Source: Scalesia atractyloides
Lineage: Eukaryota; Streptophyta; Magnoliopsida; Asterales; Asteraceae
Direction of reading: 5' to 3'
Length of the DNA stretch: 64,000 bases
Assembly: GCA_947069175.1 (NCBI GenBank)
Contig: CAMTDV010000027.1
Span: 37,647,369-37,711,368 of the forward strand
Shown: piece by piece, positions 24,423 to 36,160 of the stretch
Numbering within the stretch: the stretch's first letter is position 1
Layout of the letters: every line of letters begins with the position of its first letter
The notes under the pieces: generated by a model
The model's input: the letters and a program-made list of their open reading frames with translations, nothing else
What the model was told of the DNA's origin: nothing
The model's database searches: none
Translations under genes and position numbers: made by a program

Positions 24423-25280
24423 CTACAAGGAATAAATATCAAGAGTATGAGTTGGATGTTTTTGGGATCATGTGTCGTATTTAGGAATGAACATTCATAA
24501 ATAAAACATAGCGTAATAAATCTACTACATCCATAGGATGTCTTGGGCTTTGCTCGTAATTGGGCCTTGCATGCCGCCATACTTCACCTTCGTAATCATG
24601 TGGGCCCCCATGATTACCAGGTTTTTCATATGGTTCGCATGTGTTAGCCTGGTTACGTACACTAAAACCCGAAGAAAATCGAGAAATAAGTATGTAACGT
24701 ATGATATTCGGAATGTATCCAGGTGTGGACACAGTGACACCTCAAAGTGGGGTTAGTTCGAACGACGTTTGGTGTGGCATGCTTTGGCCTAATAGGTCCT
24801 TCGTACTCTCATCGTTAGTCCCCAGGTAGGCAAACTGGTCCGTTATATTGGATTTATACGAATGCCAACCTAGACAGGACGTTCCGACTACCGGTACTTG
24901 TGCCTTACAGTTACTACATGCCCGTCGCAGAACTCACTTTGATGAGATTTGAAAAATGAAAAATGCGACAAAATCTTGAATAACGGAAGTATGAAGATGA
25001 ATTGAATATGTGAACATTGAAATATGTATGATGAATATGTATGTAAGTATGTATGTTTGACTGTAAGTATAATTCATTATGTATGTTTGACTGTAAGTAT
25101 AATTCATTATGTATCACCAAATGTAATATTGGAAGTGTTTGCATGCATTTGTATATGTAATAAATATGAAAGAAATAAACATCATGAGTTTGCATGTAAC
25201 CACATAAACAATTAAAATCCAATCAACTATAGTATAGGCTCTAAGGGTCTAATAACCTATCCTATATCCCTATAGTCAAA
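24423..25280. other. Untranslated leader of element A
   Basis: The stretch between primer site and gag has no coding signal on the sense strand. It contains a 30-bp direct repeat near 25045-25110. The equivalent leader of element B lies at 52808-53552 and lacks this duplication. Confidence 0.6.
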
Positions 25281-25296
25281 AGCTCTGATACCAATC
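25281..25296 (-). other. Primer-binding site of element A (tRNA-iMet)
   Basis: Read on the minus strand right after the 5' LTR end GGGGTGTGACA, the sequence is GATTGGTATCAGAGC. TGGTATCAGAGC is the classic complement to the 3' end of plant initiator tRNA-Met. Confidence 0.88.
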
Positions 25297-26566
25297 TGTC
25301 ACACCCCGACCCGCAGCGGAAAAGGTGATCTGGGCATGATTGGGTTTTCATCAAAGCTCATGACATTTATTATAATGTTTCATATTTATTATTACAATTT
25401 ACAAGGGATCCTACAATCAAATCAAACAAATACAACATGTTCTATTCATCCTTCTAAACTTCATTATTTTTCTTCTAAGGCAATTTCCTATGTTTTCCTT
25501 GCTTCATCCTGTTCACCTGTATCATGTGTAAAAAATGGTTTTTGGATCAACAAAAGTTGGCGAGTGAACCTTGTTAGAAAACATTTATTATTTATTTCTT
25601 ATTGTGTTTAATATGGAAAAATTGTGCAATACAATAACAAACAAATAGCATACAATAACAAACCAATAGCATACAATATCAAACAAACAACAAACAATAA
25701 CATACAATAACAAACCAATAGCACACAATAACATATCAACTTGCATGAATATATAACATGAATGAAACTGTATATGTTGGCAACGTCACGTTCACGCTCA
25801 TAATGTAATGGGGAACGGACGGCCTATGATAAATGTATGTACTGAAAATGATAAATGTCTGTGCGATCAAGGCTCAATCAAACGGAGCCGATCGTATGTT
25901 GGCAACGCCTGGTTCACGCTCATAATGTAATGGGGAACAGCTCAACGCTCATAATGTAATGGGGAGCGGCGGCCTATGATAATGTATGTGCAATCAAGGC
26001 TCAATCAAACAGAGCCGATCGTATGTTGGCAACGCCTGGTTCACGCTCATAATGTAATGGGGAGCGGCGGCCTATGATAATGTATGTACTGAAAATGATA
26101 AATTTAATCTAAACAATAACCACTCAAACAGTTGATACAAGTTGAATACACATTTGTTCATGGATATGATGGATGCACAATAGTTTAAATATAATAAATA
26201 ATAAGACACATGATACACCCCAAAAACGTGATTAAAACGGGAATTTGTAGAGATTCACTCACCTTGGGTGCGTTCGGTGAATGATGTTGAATGCGCACGA
26301 GTTTAGAGGATTGATCGACGAGGAATAACTAACCTAATTAATAACGAAAAAGTAACGTAAATAAATGGATTTTATTAACAATTTTAATAGGATTTTTGGA
26401 TATATTTTTGTGAGTTTAAGGCTATTTTCTAACTTTAAAAATGTTATTTTTTAAGTATTTTTTAATTTAAATAAATAAATAAAATAATAAAAAAATGTTG
26501 ACTTTTTGACTTGACCGTTGACCGTTGACCATTACTGTTGACCGTTGACCGGTTCGGTCGTTTGTA

Positions 26567-26646
26567 TGTGTGCGCTGGGTGAGACTCAAACCCGTGACCT
26601 CCCGTACGCGTGCACACAGCTCTACCAACTGAGCTACGTGTCTAAC
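26567..26646 (-). repeat. tRNA-like module 1 in element A 5' LTR
   Basis: The copy matches the one at 20401-20480, with an intact A-box half. The B box carries a CG-to-CA change (GGTTTGAGTC on the minus strand), the kind expected from cytosine deamination. Confidence 0.7.
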
Positions 26647-26740
26647 CCGAAATATTTCTGTTTTTAATTATATTTATACACTATTTAAGTTAATCCGAAA
26701 ATCATTTATTTTAAAAAGGGCTTAATGATATCGACTCGGT

Positions 26741-26815
26741 GCTCTCCACAGGTCTCGAACCCGGGACCTGTGGTTTAGTTTGGCACACAGTCCACCGCTG
26801 GACTGTGTGTCTAAC
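26741..26815 (-). repeat. tRNA-like module 2 in element A 5' LTR
   Basis: Both perfect hairpins and the B-box GGTTCGAGACC are kept unchanged from the 3' LTR copy. Confidence 0.75.
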
Positions 26816-26907
26816 TTGGTAAATATTCCGGTTTTTATTATACTTAACATGATTCTGCGTGTGGATCCGGTTCGGTTTAAAAAAAAAACATTTTTATTAC
26901 AGCGAGT

Positions 26908-26985
26908 GTGCGTGTGTCAAGGATCGAACTCGGGACGTATGCGTATTGTTTGCACACAGTCCACCGCTGGACTGTGTGTCTAACC
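26908..26985 (-). repeat. tRNA-like module 3 in element A 5' LTR
   Basis: The module is the same as the 3' LTR copy, with the ACACAGTCCA hairpin and a GAGTTCGATCC box. Confidence 0.7.
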
Positions 26986-27827
26986 CGTTCATAACATTGA
27001 TTTTAATTAATCTTATATCATACACGACTTCGTCTTCTTCGTTCAAAACACAGACAACGGTTAACTAACTGTTTCTTGTTTAATTCGGTTAACGAACATT
27101 ATGAGCAATCGTAATGTATTGAACAGAAAGGGTTTGGGGATTGATTGTACCGGGCAGATTGTCTTCTTCAGAAATCCGGCAAAGATCGTCGGCTCTGTTT
27201 TGTGAAGTCCCTCTGTTCGGATCCAAAAATCAGATTGATTGTTTAGATATGAGATTGAACTACTGAGCAACGATTATCAGTAGGTTTAAATGATCATACC
27301 GGCAAACAGCGAGATTCTGGAACTTTCAGAAGTTTTCCGGCGAAAACAGAAAATCCGGCAACGTCGTCTGGGGTTGATTCTGGGTGATGGAGTGATGTTA
27401 GAATTGGTCTCACAATGGTATGAAATAGAAAAGGTCGAGGTATTTACCGTGTTGATGAAAGTCTCGGTTTTCCGGCGACTTGCAGAGAATTCCGGCGATG
27501 TTCAAAAAGAAATTTCGACGACCAGAAAATAGAGTAAACGTGAAATTAGATGCTCTGGGAATGTAATTGAGTCGCGAGATGAAGATTTTGTTGAAGTAAT
27601 TCCAGAAATGAATGTTTTCGGTTATAAAAATCAAACATCACCTGAATTCAAGTTCATTCACGACTGAATTGATTTAAAATGTCGGTCTATCGGTTATGTT
27701 CAAGATTCCGCGAGCACTCAAACGTCTTGGACGGTTTGAAAGCCGATATCGGTTTCAGTTGGCGTAACAGGTCGATTCCCAGTTGTAGATATGATTTAAT
27801 TGTTTCATAGAACTCACAAAAACATCA

Positions 27828-27907
27828 AGTGGCGGAGTGGTTATATGAGTGCGAGTTAAGACTTTGGGGTTCCCGGCTGACCCGGATTCGAAACCCGGCT
27901 TCAGCAT
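27828..27907 (+). repeat. tRNA-Ser/Leu-like module 4 in element A 5' LTR
   Basis: On the plus strand, A box GTGGCGGAGTGGTT is followed by a class-II-length spacer and then CCCGGATTCGAAACCCGG, a nearly perfect T-arm with B box. It is antisense to the element and lies upstream of the presumed transcription start. Confidence 0.75.
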
Positions 27908-28094
27908 TTAAATTTTTTCTCATTATTTTTAATAAATTTTCAAATATAAATTTTATATTCTAATATACTTATTAATTATGTATCGTTTAAAATTAATTTG
28001 AGCATTAAATTTGCAACGAAATTTTTAACTGGTTGTTCGGTTAATAAACGAAGCGAGTTTGGTTAACCCGGTTTTTTACGGATGTTACACCTCC

Positions 28095-28394
28095 AATGTG
28101 TAAGTTATCAAGCAATATGAATTGAAATGGATTATTTGGATTCCTGACACATAGGTCATTGATCCCATACCCGACCATGCGGTAATAATATATTGTATCC
28201 CAAGCCCGTTAGGAAAAAGAGGTTAAGAGTATATACTTGGCTTAAATCTTTAAAATCCAAAGATAATATAAGCACAACCGTTCAAGCAAAACAACTAACA
28301 AGCTTACAATTTACTGGAAGGCCCTAGTCTGGGATGAATAGTTTAAATAACCAATTAGAATGTCAACGGGTCCTTTTTAAGTCATATGATGCGA
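28095..28394. mobile_element. Gypsy LTR fragment, continuation past element A
   Basis: This resumes the older LTR broken at 19072, after the second CCTCC copy. It ends about where the Athila-like remnant begins. It contains no coding sequence. Confidence 0.5.
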
Positions 28395-29420
28395 TGTCGA
28401 AAACTGATGTTCTTATTGTGCTTAATTTATGTAAAACATATGGGTATCATATGGTTTGTTAATTTCTCCCGAAATTTTAAACTTAGTGTTTAAGAGTAGG
28501 CTGTTTATTATGATAATATATGATGTTTAGCTTGAGTTTAGGTAAACACTTGATTTTGGGTGGGATTGAACATGCGACAAGTTTAGCAATGAGATTATAC
28601 TTGTTAGTTTGCATGATTGAGCATGAACATGATGTTGAACCTTGTTTAAGTCTTATGAATTTAGGATTAAAACATGAGAAATTGAGCTTTAGATATTAAC
28701 AAAATTGCCACTTTTGAAAGTTTAACCGGCTAGTTATGTCTAATCAAATAATTTGTGGTTCAACATTGCATGTTATGTCTAAGAAGTTGAGTTGAACTGA
28801 AGTTTGAGGCTCATCTTCGGGAGCTGGGTCTTCTTCAGGTTTAATGCCGAGAAAATGGGAGCAATTAAGCGGAGTGGAGGAGAACGATGAGCGATTTATA
28901 GGCATGATTGGGTGTGGGAAAGGATTAGAGATAGTAATGTTGGTAAACCGTGGGAAAATAACAAGAAATGGCCGCTCTCAAGGTTTAATGATAAAAGACT
29001 TGAAACTCAGCTTTGCAAGTGGAAGATGGTGCACGGGGTAACCACGTCTATTCCGGAAAGAATTGTTCCCAAACGGACGTTGAGTGTTGACGAGTTTAGG
29101 ACGATTGGCATCGTCCAAATGTTTGAAAGGCTCGGTTGGGAACGGGTTTTGGATTGGTGTGAAGACATTACACCAAGGGTTTATTTGGCTGCTGTGTATG
29201 AGTGGTTGGCTTCACTAAGGTTTGTTAATATGGATGGCCCACTAAGTACCTGGCAGTTGGTGGGGAACACGAGAAAAGGTCAAATGATTATGTCTTTTGA
29301 GACCATGAAATGCATCGCGTGGTTCGACTCATTGGGGATCGAAGAGTACTATTATTACAATGTCGATCAATTCCTTGATAACAAAGTTAACGTTGTGGAT
29401 CCCGATGGTATGTTTGGATC

Positions 29421-31699
29421 TGTAACATTCGTAAAAAAAAGAATGAATCCTTAAACCCGACCTGTTTTTGTAACTCGATCCGTTTTCATATTCCACGTAA
29501 TTTTGTTTAATGTTTAAGCAATAAAATGTCTTGGATTCTATGTTTTGATCATACATGTTATCATATCTGGTGATTTATAGTCTTATACATGTTTTAGACA
29601 ACCTTTTAAATTCATTTCCATGTATTTTGAAGCAACCCTCTATATCTCAAGGTCTAAAACTAAGGTTTTCCTTAAGTTAATCAAAAACTTTGGAGACCTC
29701 GTGAACATACCTAACACATCACATCCTAACCTTCTTATCCTTCAAACTTCATTATATACATGCCTTAAGATAGGACATTGTGTTTTGGAGATTTTAGATG
29801 TAAATGATCGCAAGTAAAAAGCTCTATATGTTGTATTCTTAGTTTTGTCATAAGATGACTTTTAGGTGACTTTCTTGCTAATTTTTCTCCATCCTTGAGC
29901 TATCATTCTGGTCCATTCAAAGCTCCAATATGTACTTGGTATACTAAGGATCAAGTAGGTTCAAATGATGCATAAAACTGAGCTCCAGCGTAACGGGAAT
30001 CACAAACACAAGTTTTAGAACATAACCATCAACTCGCATCAAGACCCAAGGTTTAAGCCCAATTCTCAACACCATGGATGTTGGATTACTCTCTTCCATA
30101 TGATAGTACTCTGAAAATAATGAATGTAGGCGAAAACCGTGCGCGAAACAGAGTTATAACGAAGCGGGAATCGCGAAAACAAGTTTGGTGTTTGTTGCTG
30201 ATTTGAAAGACGCGAACATCTTGTTTTAAAGTTATCCCACATCGCCCCAATCACCATTTTGTGCTCTATTTCACACCTATAAATACCCTTGCTTGGTTCT
30301 TTATAGCTTGCAACTCCTAGTTTGAGTATAAACAAGTGGAATAACCAAATTTGGTGGCTCCACAAGCACAATACCCCATTGGGTGTGGTGTGTAGTAGTT
30401 TTTATTTCCGCTTTCGACGAGGAGGTGCTGCTCTTCAAGCTCTTCTCATTTTTTAAAGTTCTTCTTCGAGGTAATCTTCCTTTCTTTGTTTTTTTTATTT
30501 TTTTATATTCATTCATTTATTGCTTTCTTAGTTTAATTAGTTTAGTTTAGGTTCTTAGTTAAGGAGCATTAGGCTCGTTACGGTAGACTAGTTTAGGCTC
30601 TCGTTTAGGCTTTTCATAGCCTTGTAGAGGCTCGTTAGGCTCAACGAGTCTAACATATCATGTTCGTTCATTTAGCTATGCCTAGCATAACGTTTACTTT
30701 TTTTGTTGCATTCGTTTGTCTAGCTTAAATCACGCTTATCAATTGAATTTTCTCCTTTTTCTCGTGCGGTTTTTCACTAAGGATTAAAAACCACAAACAC
30801 TGTGAGTGAATCCTTACAAATTCCCTTTTTTATTCACGTTTTGGGGTGTATCATGTGTCGTAATTTACTTTATTTATACAAATACATGTGCTACCACCAT
30901 TATGTGATCTAATGTGTATATTTGTTTGTTGTGGTTATGTATGGTTACATTTTATCATTTCAGTGCAATCATTCATTTAAGGCCCATCAGTTCCTCGTGT
31001 GATACGAGTCGAGCATCAGGTGCTTCATTAGATCGGCTCCGTTTGATTGAGCCTTGATCTCAAGTTCATCATTCATCATGTTCATATGTTCATTGTTGAT
31101 ATTATGTGATCTAATGCGTATATTTGTTTGTTGTGGTTATGTGTGGTTACATTTTATCATTTCAGTGCAATCATTCATTTAAGGCCCATCAGTTCCTCGT
31201 GGGATATGATTTGAGCATCAGGTGCCTCATTAGATCGGCTCCGTTTGATTGAGGCTTGATCTCAACTTCATCATTCATCTTGTTCATATGTTCATTGTTG
31301 ATATTATGTGGCTTGTGATTTAATTATATATACATATGCTCATATATGGTCCATGCACATTTTTATTGAAATAACCAATTTAACAAACTGTTTAAATGTT
31401 TAACTTAGATTAACTCGCCAACCTTTGTTGACCCAAAACCATTTTTACACATGATACAGGTGAACAGGTATGAAGAGAAGATTGGACATAGGATGGGCCT
31501 TAGTTAACAAGAAACAAATTAGTGCAATATACTTGTTATAAACATCTTGTGTTTGTAATTGTTTATCTGAATTATTTGTATTGTGAGGCACTTGATATGA
31601 ATTAGTGAATATTTAAAACAAGTAATAGCAAGTCATAAGCTCTCGAGTTAACCCAATCATGCCCCAATCACCTATACCGATGCGGGTCGGGGTGTGACA
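29421..31699 (+). mobile_element. Solo LTR (2279 bp), distant relative of elements A/B
   Basis: The element begins TGTAACATTCG and ends GGGGTGTGACA, the same termini as the A/B family but on the plus strand. It is flanked by the perfect duplication GGATC at 29416-29420 and 31700-31704. Its 3' third shares segments with the element B LTR, such as AGGCCCATCAGTTCC. It has none of the tRNA-like modules. A TATA box (TATAAATA at 30278-30285) is visible. A tandem duplication of about 205 bp occupies roughly 30885-31315. It arose by recombination between two LTRs. Confidence 0.9.
30885..31315 (+). repeat. Tandem duplication of ~205 bp inside the solo LTR
   Basis: Two consecutive copies start near TTATGTGATCTAATG and run through AGGCCCATCAGTTCCTCGTG and GATCGGCTCCGTTTGATTGA. 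They differ at few positions. Confidence 0.8.
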
Positions 31700-32966
31700 G
31701 GATCTATATTGCCATATTCCGATGGTGGGGCAGCACTGCGAAGTCAACTATCGGTTGAAGGAAAAATTCTTCAACCCTTCTCTCTCGAGAATATTATGGT
31801 AATATCTGGGGACCGGGAAAAAGTGCAGGCGTCTGATTGCCGGGTGCTCCATTCATTACTTTTTGGAGTACCAAAGTTTTCGTGGAGGCATTTGGTGATA
31901 ATTAACACCTGGGACACTCGTGAGTCGTACACTAGAAAGATGATACCATATGTACGACTATCAGTGCCATGATAGTGCAGCAAAATAGGCTGCCGCCAGA
32001 ACCATTGTGGGCTTCAAAACCCGTGGATCAGATTTGCTTGGCATCAATGAAGCAGCATTGGAAAATATAAGTACAAGTCTATGGTCATCAATATACGGTG
32101 ACTGATGATCAAGGGCACCGATTCCAACTCACTGATCCAAGTGCGGCACAGGAAGCTGCGAGAGAAGAAGAGATGGTTGATGAGGAGGATGAAGATGAGC
32201 CTCAGGGTCCGAGGGGACCCCATCAAAGGTATGCCCGGCCACATCAAGAGATTTCAGCAGGGCCAGTTTTATTCCAAACCGGTGTAGGCCCGGATATCCT
32301 AACTACAATCGGAGACAACAAGACATATGTGACAATATCTCCACTTGTATTGGGGAAAACCAGGAATATGAGAATATGAGATAACAGTGGGAACAGAACA
32401 GGGGGGCCCAACAACAATCTCATTGGGCCGAAGAGGCTGCTCATCGGGCCAGAGAACAAGAATACTGGGAGCGGCAGCAGGAACAGTGGGCCACCCAACA
32501 AGCTTACATGGAAAGACAAGACTTATACCAAGCACAAGAATTGTCTAGAAGGCAAGCTTGGGAGGATGAATAGGAAAGGTTACGTGTTGAGCATAACGCA
32601 TTTGAAGACCGCCGATGGAATGCTATGGCGGTAGCTCAACAGATGGCGGTAAACAACGCTAAACACTTACACGACCAAGAGCGCCACCATCGAGATTGGG
32701 AGGCGGGTCGGGCGTACCAAGAACACACGCCTTGGACGTCATATGAGAACCTTCCAGTGCCATCCGGGCCTTCTAATCCATCTCCGCATTGGCCCGAAGC
32801 AGTCGGTTCTAGTTTCATCCCACCTCAGTTTCAGGCACCTGCTGAAGGTGAAAGAGGGCCTTTAGATAACTTTAATGAGATGATGTCGGCTCTCACGGGA
32901 ACCCTTACCATCCTTACCCACCGGAAGATCCCAATGAACGCTACCAAAGATGATCCACAGTAAGTT

Positions 32967-34775
32967 TATTGTTGTTTTATATTTTTGTTTAATTCTTCAT
33001 TTTTGTTATTTTTATTGATAGTAGTTAAATGAACTTTGTGGGTGTGTTTCCTAAATAACCCTCACGAGACCTACTCGTCCTCCCGAGCTATTGGGAGGTT
33101 TAAAGGGCTTGTTGCATGCGCTAAATGCAACCGTGATTCTTACGAAAGTGAGTTTAGTTTATGTTGTTGTAAAATCTTTTTCCACAAAAATCAAAATTGA
33201 ATGACTTGGTAATTTCTTTTTTGTAAAAATGGTAGAACTAAGTAACTAACAAGTTTTGATGGTTGTGAGAAGCTTGCTTCTACACAGAGGTTGAGATTTG
33301 TAGGTACATTATGTTCACGAGACGACCATTTTTGTTGAAGAATGAAGAGCACACTAAGAATGAGCGAAAACCAGGTGCATACGTTTCTTTTAGCTTTGAT
33401 TTTTAGTTTTAATAAGTGGATTGTATGTTGTATTTTCTTTCCAGGGTGAAATTTTGGGAAAGGTTAGCCGTGTCACATCTCTTGTGCGTTTTAAAAAGCT
33501 ATATTCCAACACATTAAGGACAATGTTGACCTCAAGTGTGGGATGGAGAAGAAAAAGTTTTTCGATTTTGACCCATTCATCTAAACACTACACACAAGGA
33601 AAATGTTGACCTCAAGTGTGGGAATGGGGGAAAATTTCAATTTTTTTTAAAAAAATGTCTTTGTTTGAAGCAATCTAAAAAGCACAAGTAACTAAGTTAA
33701 TGAGGGATGACACAACCCATGTGGTCTTTTGTCATGGTCAAGTTCAAATTAATAACATGACGGGTATTTAGCGGGTGGTTATTTAGGAATAATCCGCCTA
33801 AGAAACTTGCTTTTTGTACATATCGCATACCATACCCTTTGTACGTGAGATTTTGAGCCACTTTTATACATCATATATGCGTATATTTCTTTGGTTGAGT
33901 GGACCTTTAGTCGCGTATTGTAGAAATTCCAACTTTTGTGCGTTTGAGACCATAGACTGAACGAGCACAAGAATGATTAAGGAATTAGGTAAACCTTTTC
34001 AATTTACACCATTTATATATCCTTACCCGAAATCAATCCCTTAGTCGCCAACTATGAGCTTAAACCTTTCGTTTGACTAACCTAATTAGCCCTTGACCGT
34101 TTAACCTTTAATTTAAAACCCATGTGTTGAAAACTCGATTTTAGGTTTAGTTGCAATTGTATTAAAAAATCTAGAAAATATGATGAAAAATAAGAGAAAA
34201 ATCGTTGAGAAAAGCATAAAAATATGTGTTGAGAGTTTGTTGAATAAAATGCGAAATTGTTTGCCTCTTAGTTTGTTTATTTGTATTAGTCGTTTTGGAG
34301 TAGTTGTGTATGTAATAAAAATAGAGCTTTCATCACCTTAGCCACTTTCAAAATACCATATTCCAAACCCTTAGCCTAGCCCCGTTACAACCCATTAAAG
34401 ACCTTTTGAATTGTGCTTAGTATTTGTGTTTAGTGGAGGATAATGATTGAGTTGCAAGCCTATGCGGGTACGTGTTCTAATTGGCTTGAGTGATTACATC
34501 AAAAGTGCTAATACAACATCTATTAGGCAATTTCTAAACCGAGTGGAGAGAACATTGTGAGGGGTGTGTATGATCTGTGAGTTTCAAGGGGCGGGTTGAT
34601 CTTGGATAATTATCTTAATGTGATTAATCAGTTTATTGCTAAATGTTTGAAAAATGTTAAGTTTTTTGAACCGGGTATGCCATTAGACCTTAGCTTACGT
34701 CTCAAGAATGGGAAGTGTGTTTCTCATTGGACCCACGTGAAAGTGAAAAACAGATTTGCTTGAGGGCAAGCAAAA
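32967..34775. other. Non-coding 3' internal region of the Athila-like remnant
   Basis: The stretch lies between the accessory ORF relic and the polypurine tract. A short direct repeat with AATGTTGACCTCAAGTGTGG occurs near 33522 and 33600. No gene was seen. Confidence 0.45.
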
Positions 34776-34790
34776 GACAAGTGTGGGAAT
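34776..34790 (+). other. Polypurine tract of the Athila-like remnant
   Basis: AGACAAGTGTGGGAA directly precedes TGTAATGCCC. A purine run followed by TG is expected at the start of a 3' LTR. Confidence 0.6.
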
Positions 34791-36160
34791 GTAATGCCCG
34801 GTCGAAAACCGATGTTCTTATTGTGCTTAAGTTTATGTTTTACATAACTTTAAGTTTCTAAAAGCCTACTTTTGATTAGATTTGTGTTTTACAGGTTTGC
34901 AAAGTTTAAGGAGCTATTCGGGAGCTTTTCCGAGCATCAGGGCGGAAAAACGGGTCAACCGGGATTGTGAAATGGAAAAAGCAGAAAAACAAGATTTGGA
35001 GAGGCCGTCACCGACGCCCCTCAGTTATGTCCGTCGGCCAAAAATGTTCGTAGGCAGTGGATTAGAGCATCAGAGGAAAATCAGAAGATCTAGAGGCCGT
35101 CGGCGTCGCCCTTCTGGGACATCGGCGACGCCCCTCCCATTTGTCTAGACGCTTAAACTTGTTTGGGGACGGGTTATATCATAAGTTTTGACCATTTCTT
35201 GAGGAGTTACGAGTTTTTGAAGTTTGAAATCACTTTTTGGAGCCAAGAACACCACCCCTTCAATTCCAATCCATCTCTTCCATCCACCAGCAACCGAATC
35301 AATCATCTATCATTCCTAACCCTAATCCACTACCATCATCACCCTCCTCCAATCTCCAATCCGTTCATCATCACCATCAATCCTAAACCCTAACCACCAT
35401 CCATCTTCATCACAAGCTTCAAGATGTCAATGCTCAAGCTATCATCATCCAGTAACCAATCTCCGTTCGTCATGAGCGGCTAATTCTTGAGGGTTTCACC
35501 CCGGTGTAGGTTTTTGTATGTTTTTAATAGGGTTAAACATTGTTTGAGTTTTGATTTATGACAAGTTCTAATTTGACTTTGAAACCTAAGATAATTGTCT
35601 TGCATTTGTATTGAATTCGTGAATTGTCGAGTGAAGATTAAATTTGACTTTGCGAAATGTTTATGTGCAATTATGCCTTGTCTAGGTTAGAGTTTACATG
35701 TTTGTGATAACGAAGTGCATTGTAGTCCGTCGTTCACGACGTCCATAGCTCTTGGCATCTAAGTCATGTAACACTAAACTTGTTGGTCATTTTTACAATT
35801 GAATTGAATCTAAAATGTGTAGGAACCCTAGGATTTCAATTACCGAACCGAGTGTGAACCTTATTCTAATTATCGTTTTAAAATCATTAATTAATATTTC
35901 GTGCAATTATTCAAGTTCCTACTAGTTAAGTAATCAAAATCAACTTGGTCGGAGCATTCCGACATCTCTTTCAAACACACATAACTAATCAAATTATTAG
36001 CAAGCTTCATAAAAGTGACAACAACCATTAAAAATCAATCTTGTCCGCATGCAAACCACAACCTCTTCGTGGTTTGACCCCTTAATACCACTAACATATT
36101 GCTAAGGGTAACTTGAGATTATAAATATTATCTTTGACCAGGGCGCGACACTCCGATCAT
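34791..36160 (+). repeat. 3' LTR-like block of the Athila-like remnant
   Basis: The block starts with TG after the polypurine tract. It contains GCGTCGCC/GGCGACGCC-rich segments around 35000-35140, then CT-rich leader-like DNA. Its end near GGCGCGACACTCC (about 36145) is an estimate by resemblance to Athila-type LTRs. ORFs inside it (34882-35148, 35163-35393) are compositional. Confidence 0.55.

Larger units (their letters stand above)
19073..28089 (-). mobile_element. Element A: gag-only Gypsy retrotransposon with giant LTRs
   Basis: A complete 9017-bp insertion flanked by the perfect 5-bp duplication CCTCC. In the minus orientation the order is 5' LTR (25297-28089), primer site complementary to tRNA-iMet, leader, gag relic, a two-unit tandem array, polypurine tract and 3' LTR (19073-21910). 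The internal region is only 3.4 kb and holds no protease, reverse transcriptase, RNase H or integrase. It must depend on enzymes from another element. The two LTRs are nearly identical, so insertion was recent. It is the sister of element B. Confidence 0.93.
25297..28089 (-). repeat. 5' LTR of element A (2793 bp)
   Basis: The LTR has the same ends as the 3' LTR and is almost identical to it. tRNA-like modules lie at 26567-26646, 26741-26815 and 26908-26985 on the minus strand, and at 27828-27907 on the plus strand. In module 1 the B-box CGAACCC has become CAAACCC. Confidence 0.92.
28891..32966 (+). pseudogene. Retroelement accessory ORF, split by a solo LTR
   Basis: The first part (28891-29420) encodes about 175 residues with SIPERIVPKRTLSVDEF and MFERLGWERVLDWCED motifs. 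These resemble the 'putative plant transposon protein' found in Athila-type elements. At GGATC the frame is cut by a 2279-bp solo LTR. It resumes at 31705 with the next codons in phase (ILPYSDGGAALRSQ) and stops at about 31970. Further related pieces occur at 32098-32379 (acidic, EEEMVDEEDEDE) and 32625-32963 (MAVAQQMAVNN, with a proline-rich end), in shifted frames. The role of such proteins is unknown. It is dead here. Confidence 0.65.
28395..36160 (+). mobile_element. Athila-like Gypsy remnant without recognisable pol
   Basis: The right part holds a polypurine tract and an LTR-like block starting TGTAATGCCCGGTCGAAAAC at 34791. A short stretch with TCGAAAACTGATGTTCTTA at 28397 matches the inside of that LTR start, so a truncated left LTR is likely. 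Between them is an accessory ORF relic, split by a solo LTR. No protease, reverse transcriptase or integrase was seen. The outer limits are estimates. Confidence 0.55.

Noticed and set aside
23950..24500. Plus-strand ORFs of 106-113 residues over the element A gag
   Set aside because: They are antisense shadows of the minus-strand gag and recur over gag in element B for the same reason.
34882..35393. Two ORFs (88 and 76 residues) downstream of the polypurine tract
   Set aside because: They lie inside the LTR-like block of the Athila-type remnant; composition is GCG-rich and then CT-rich without a domain.
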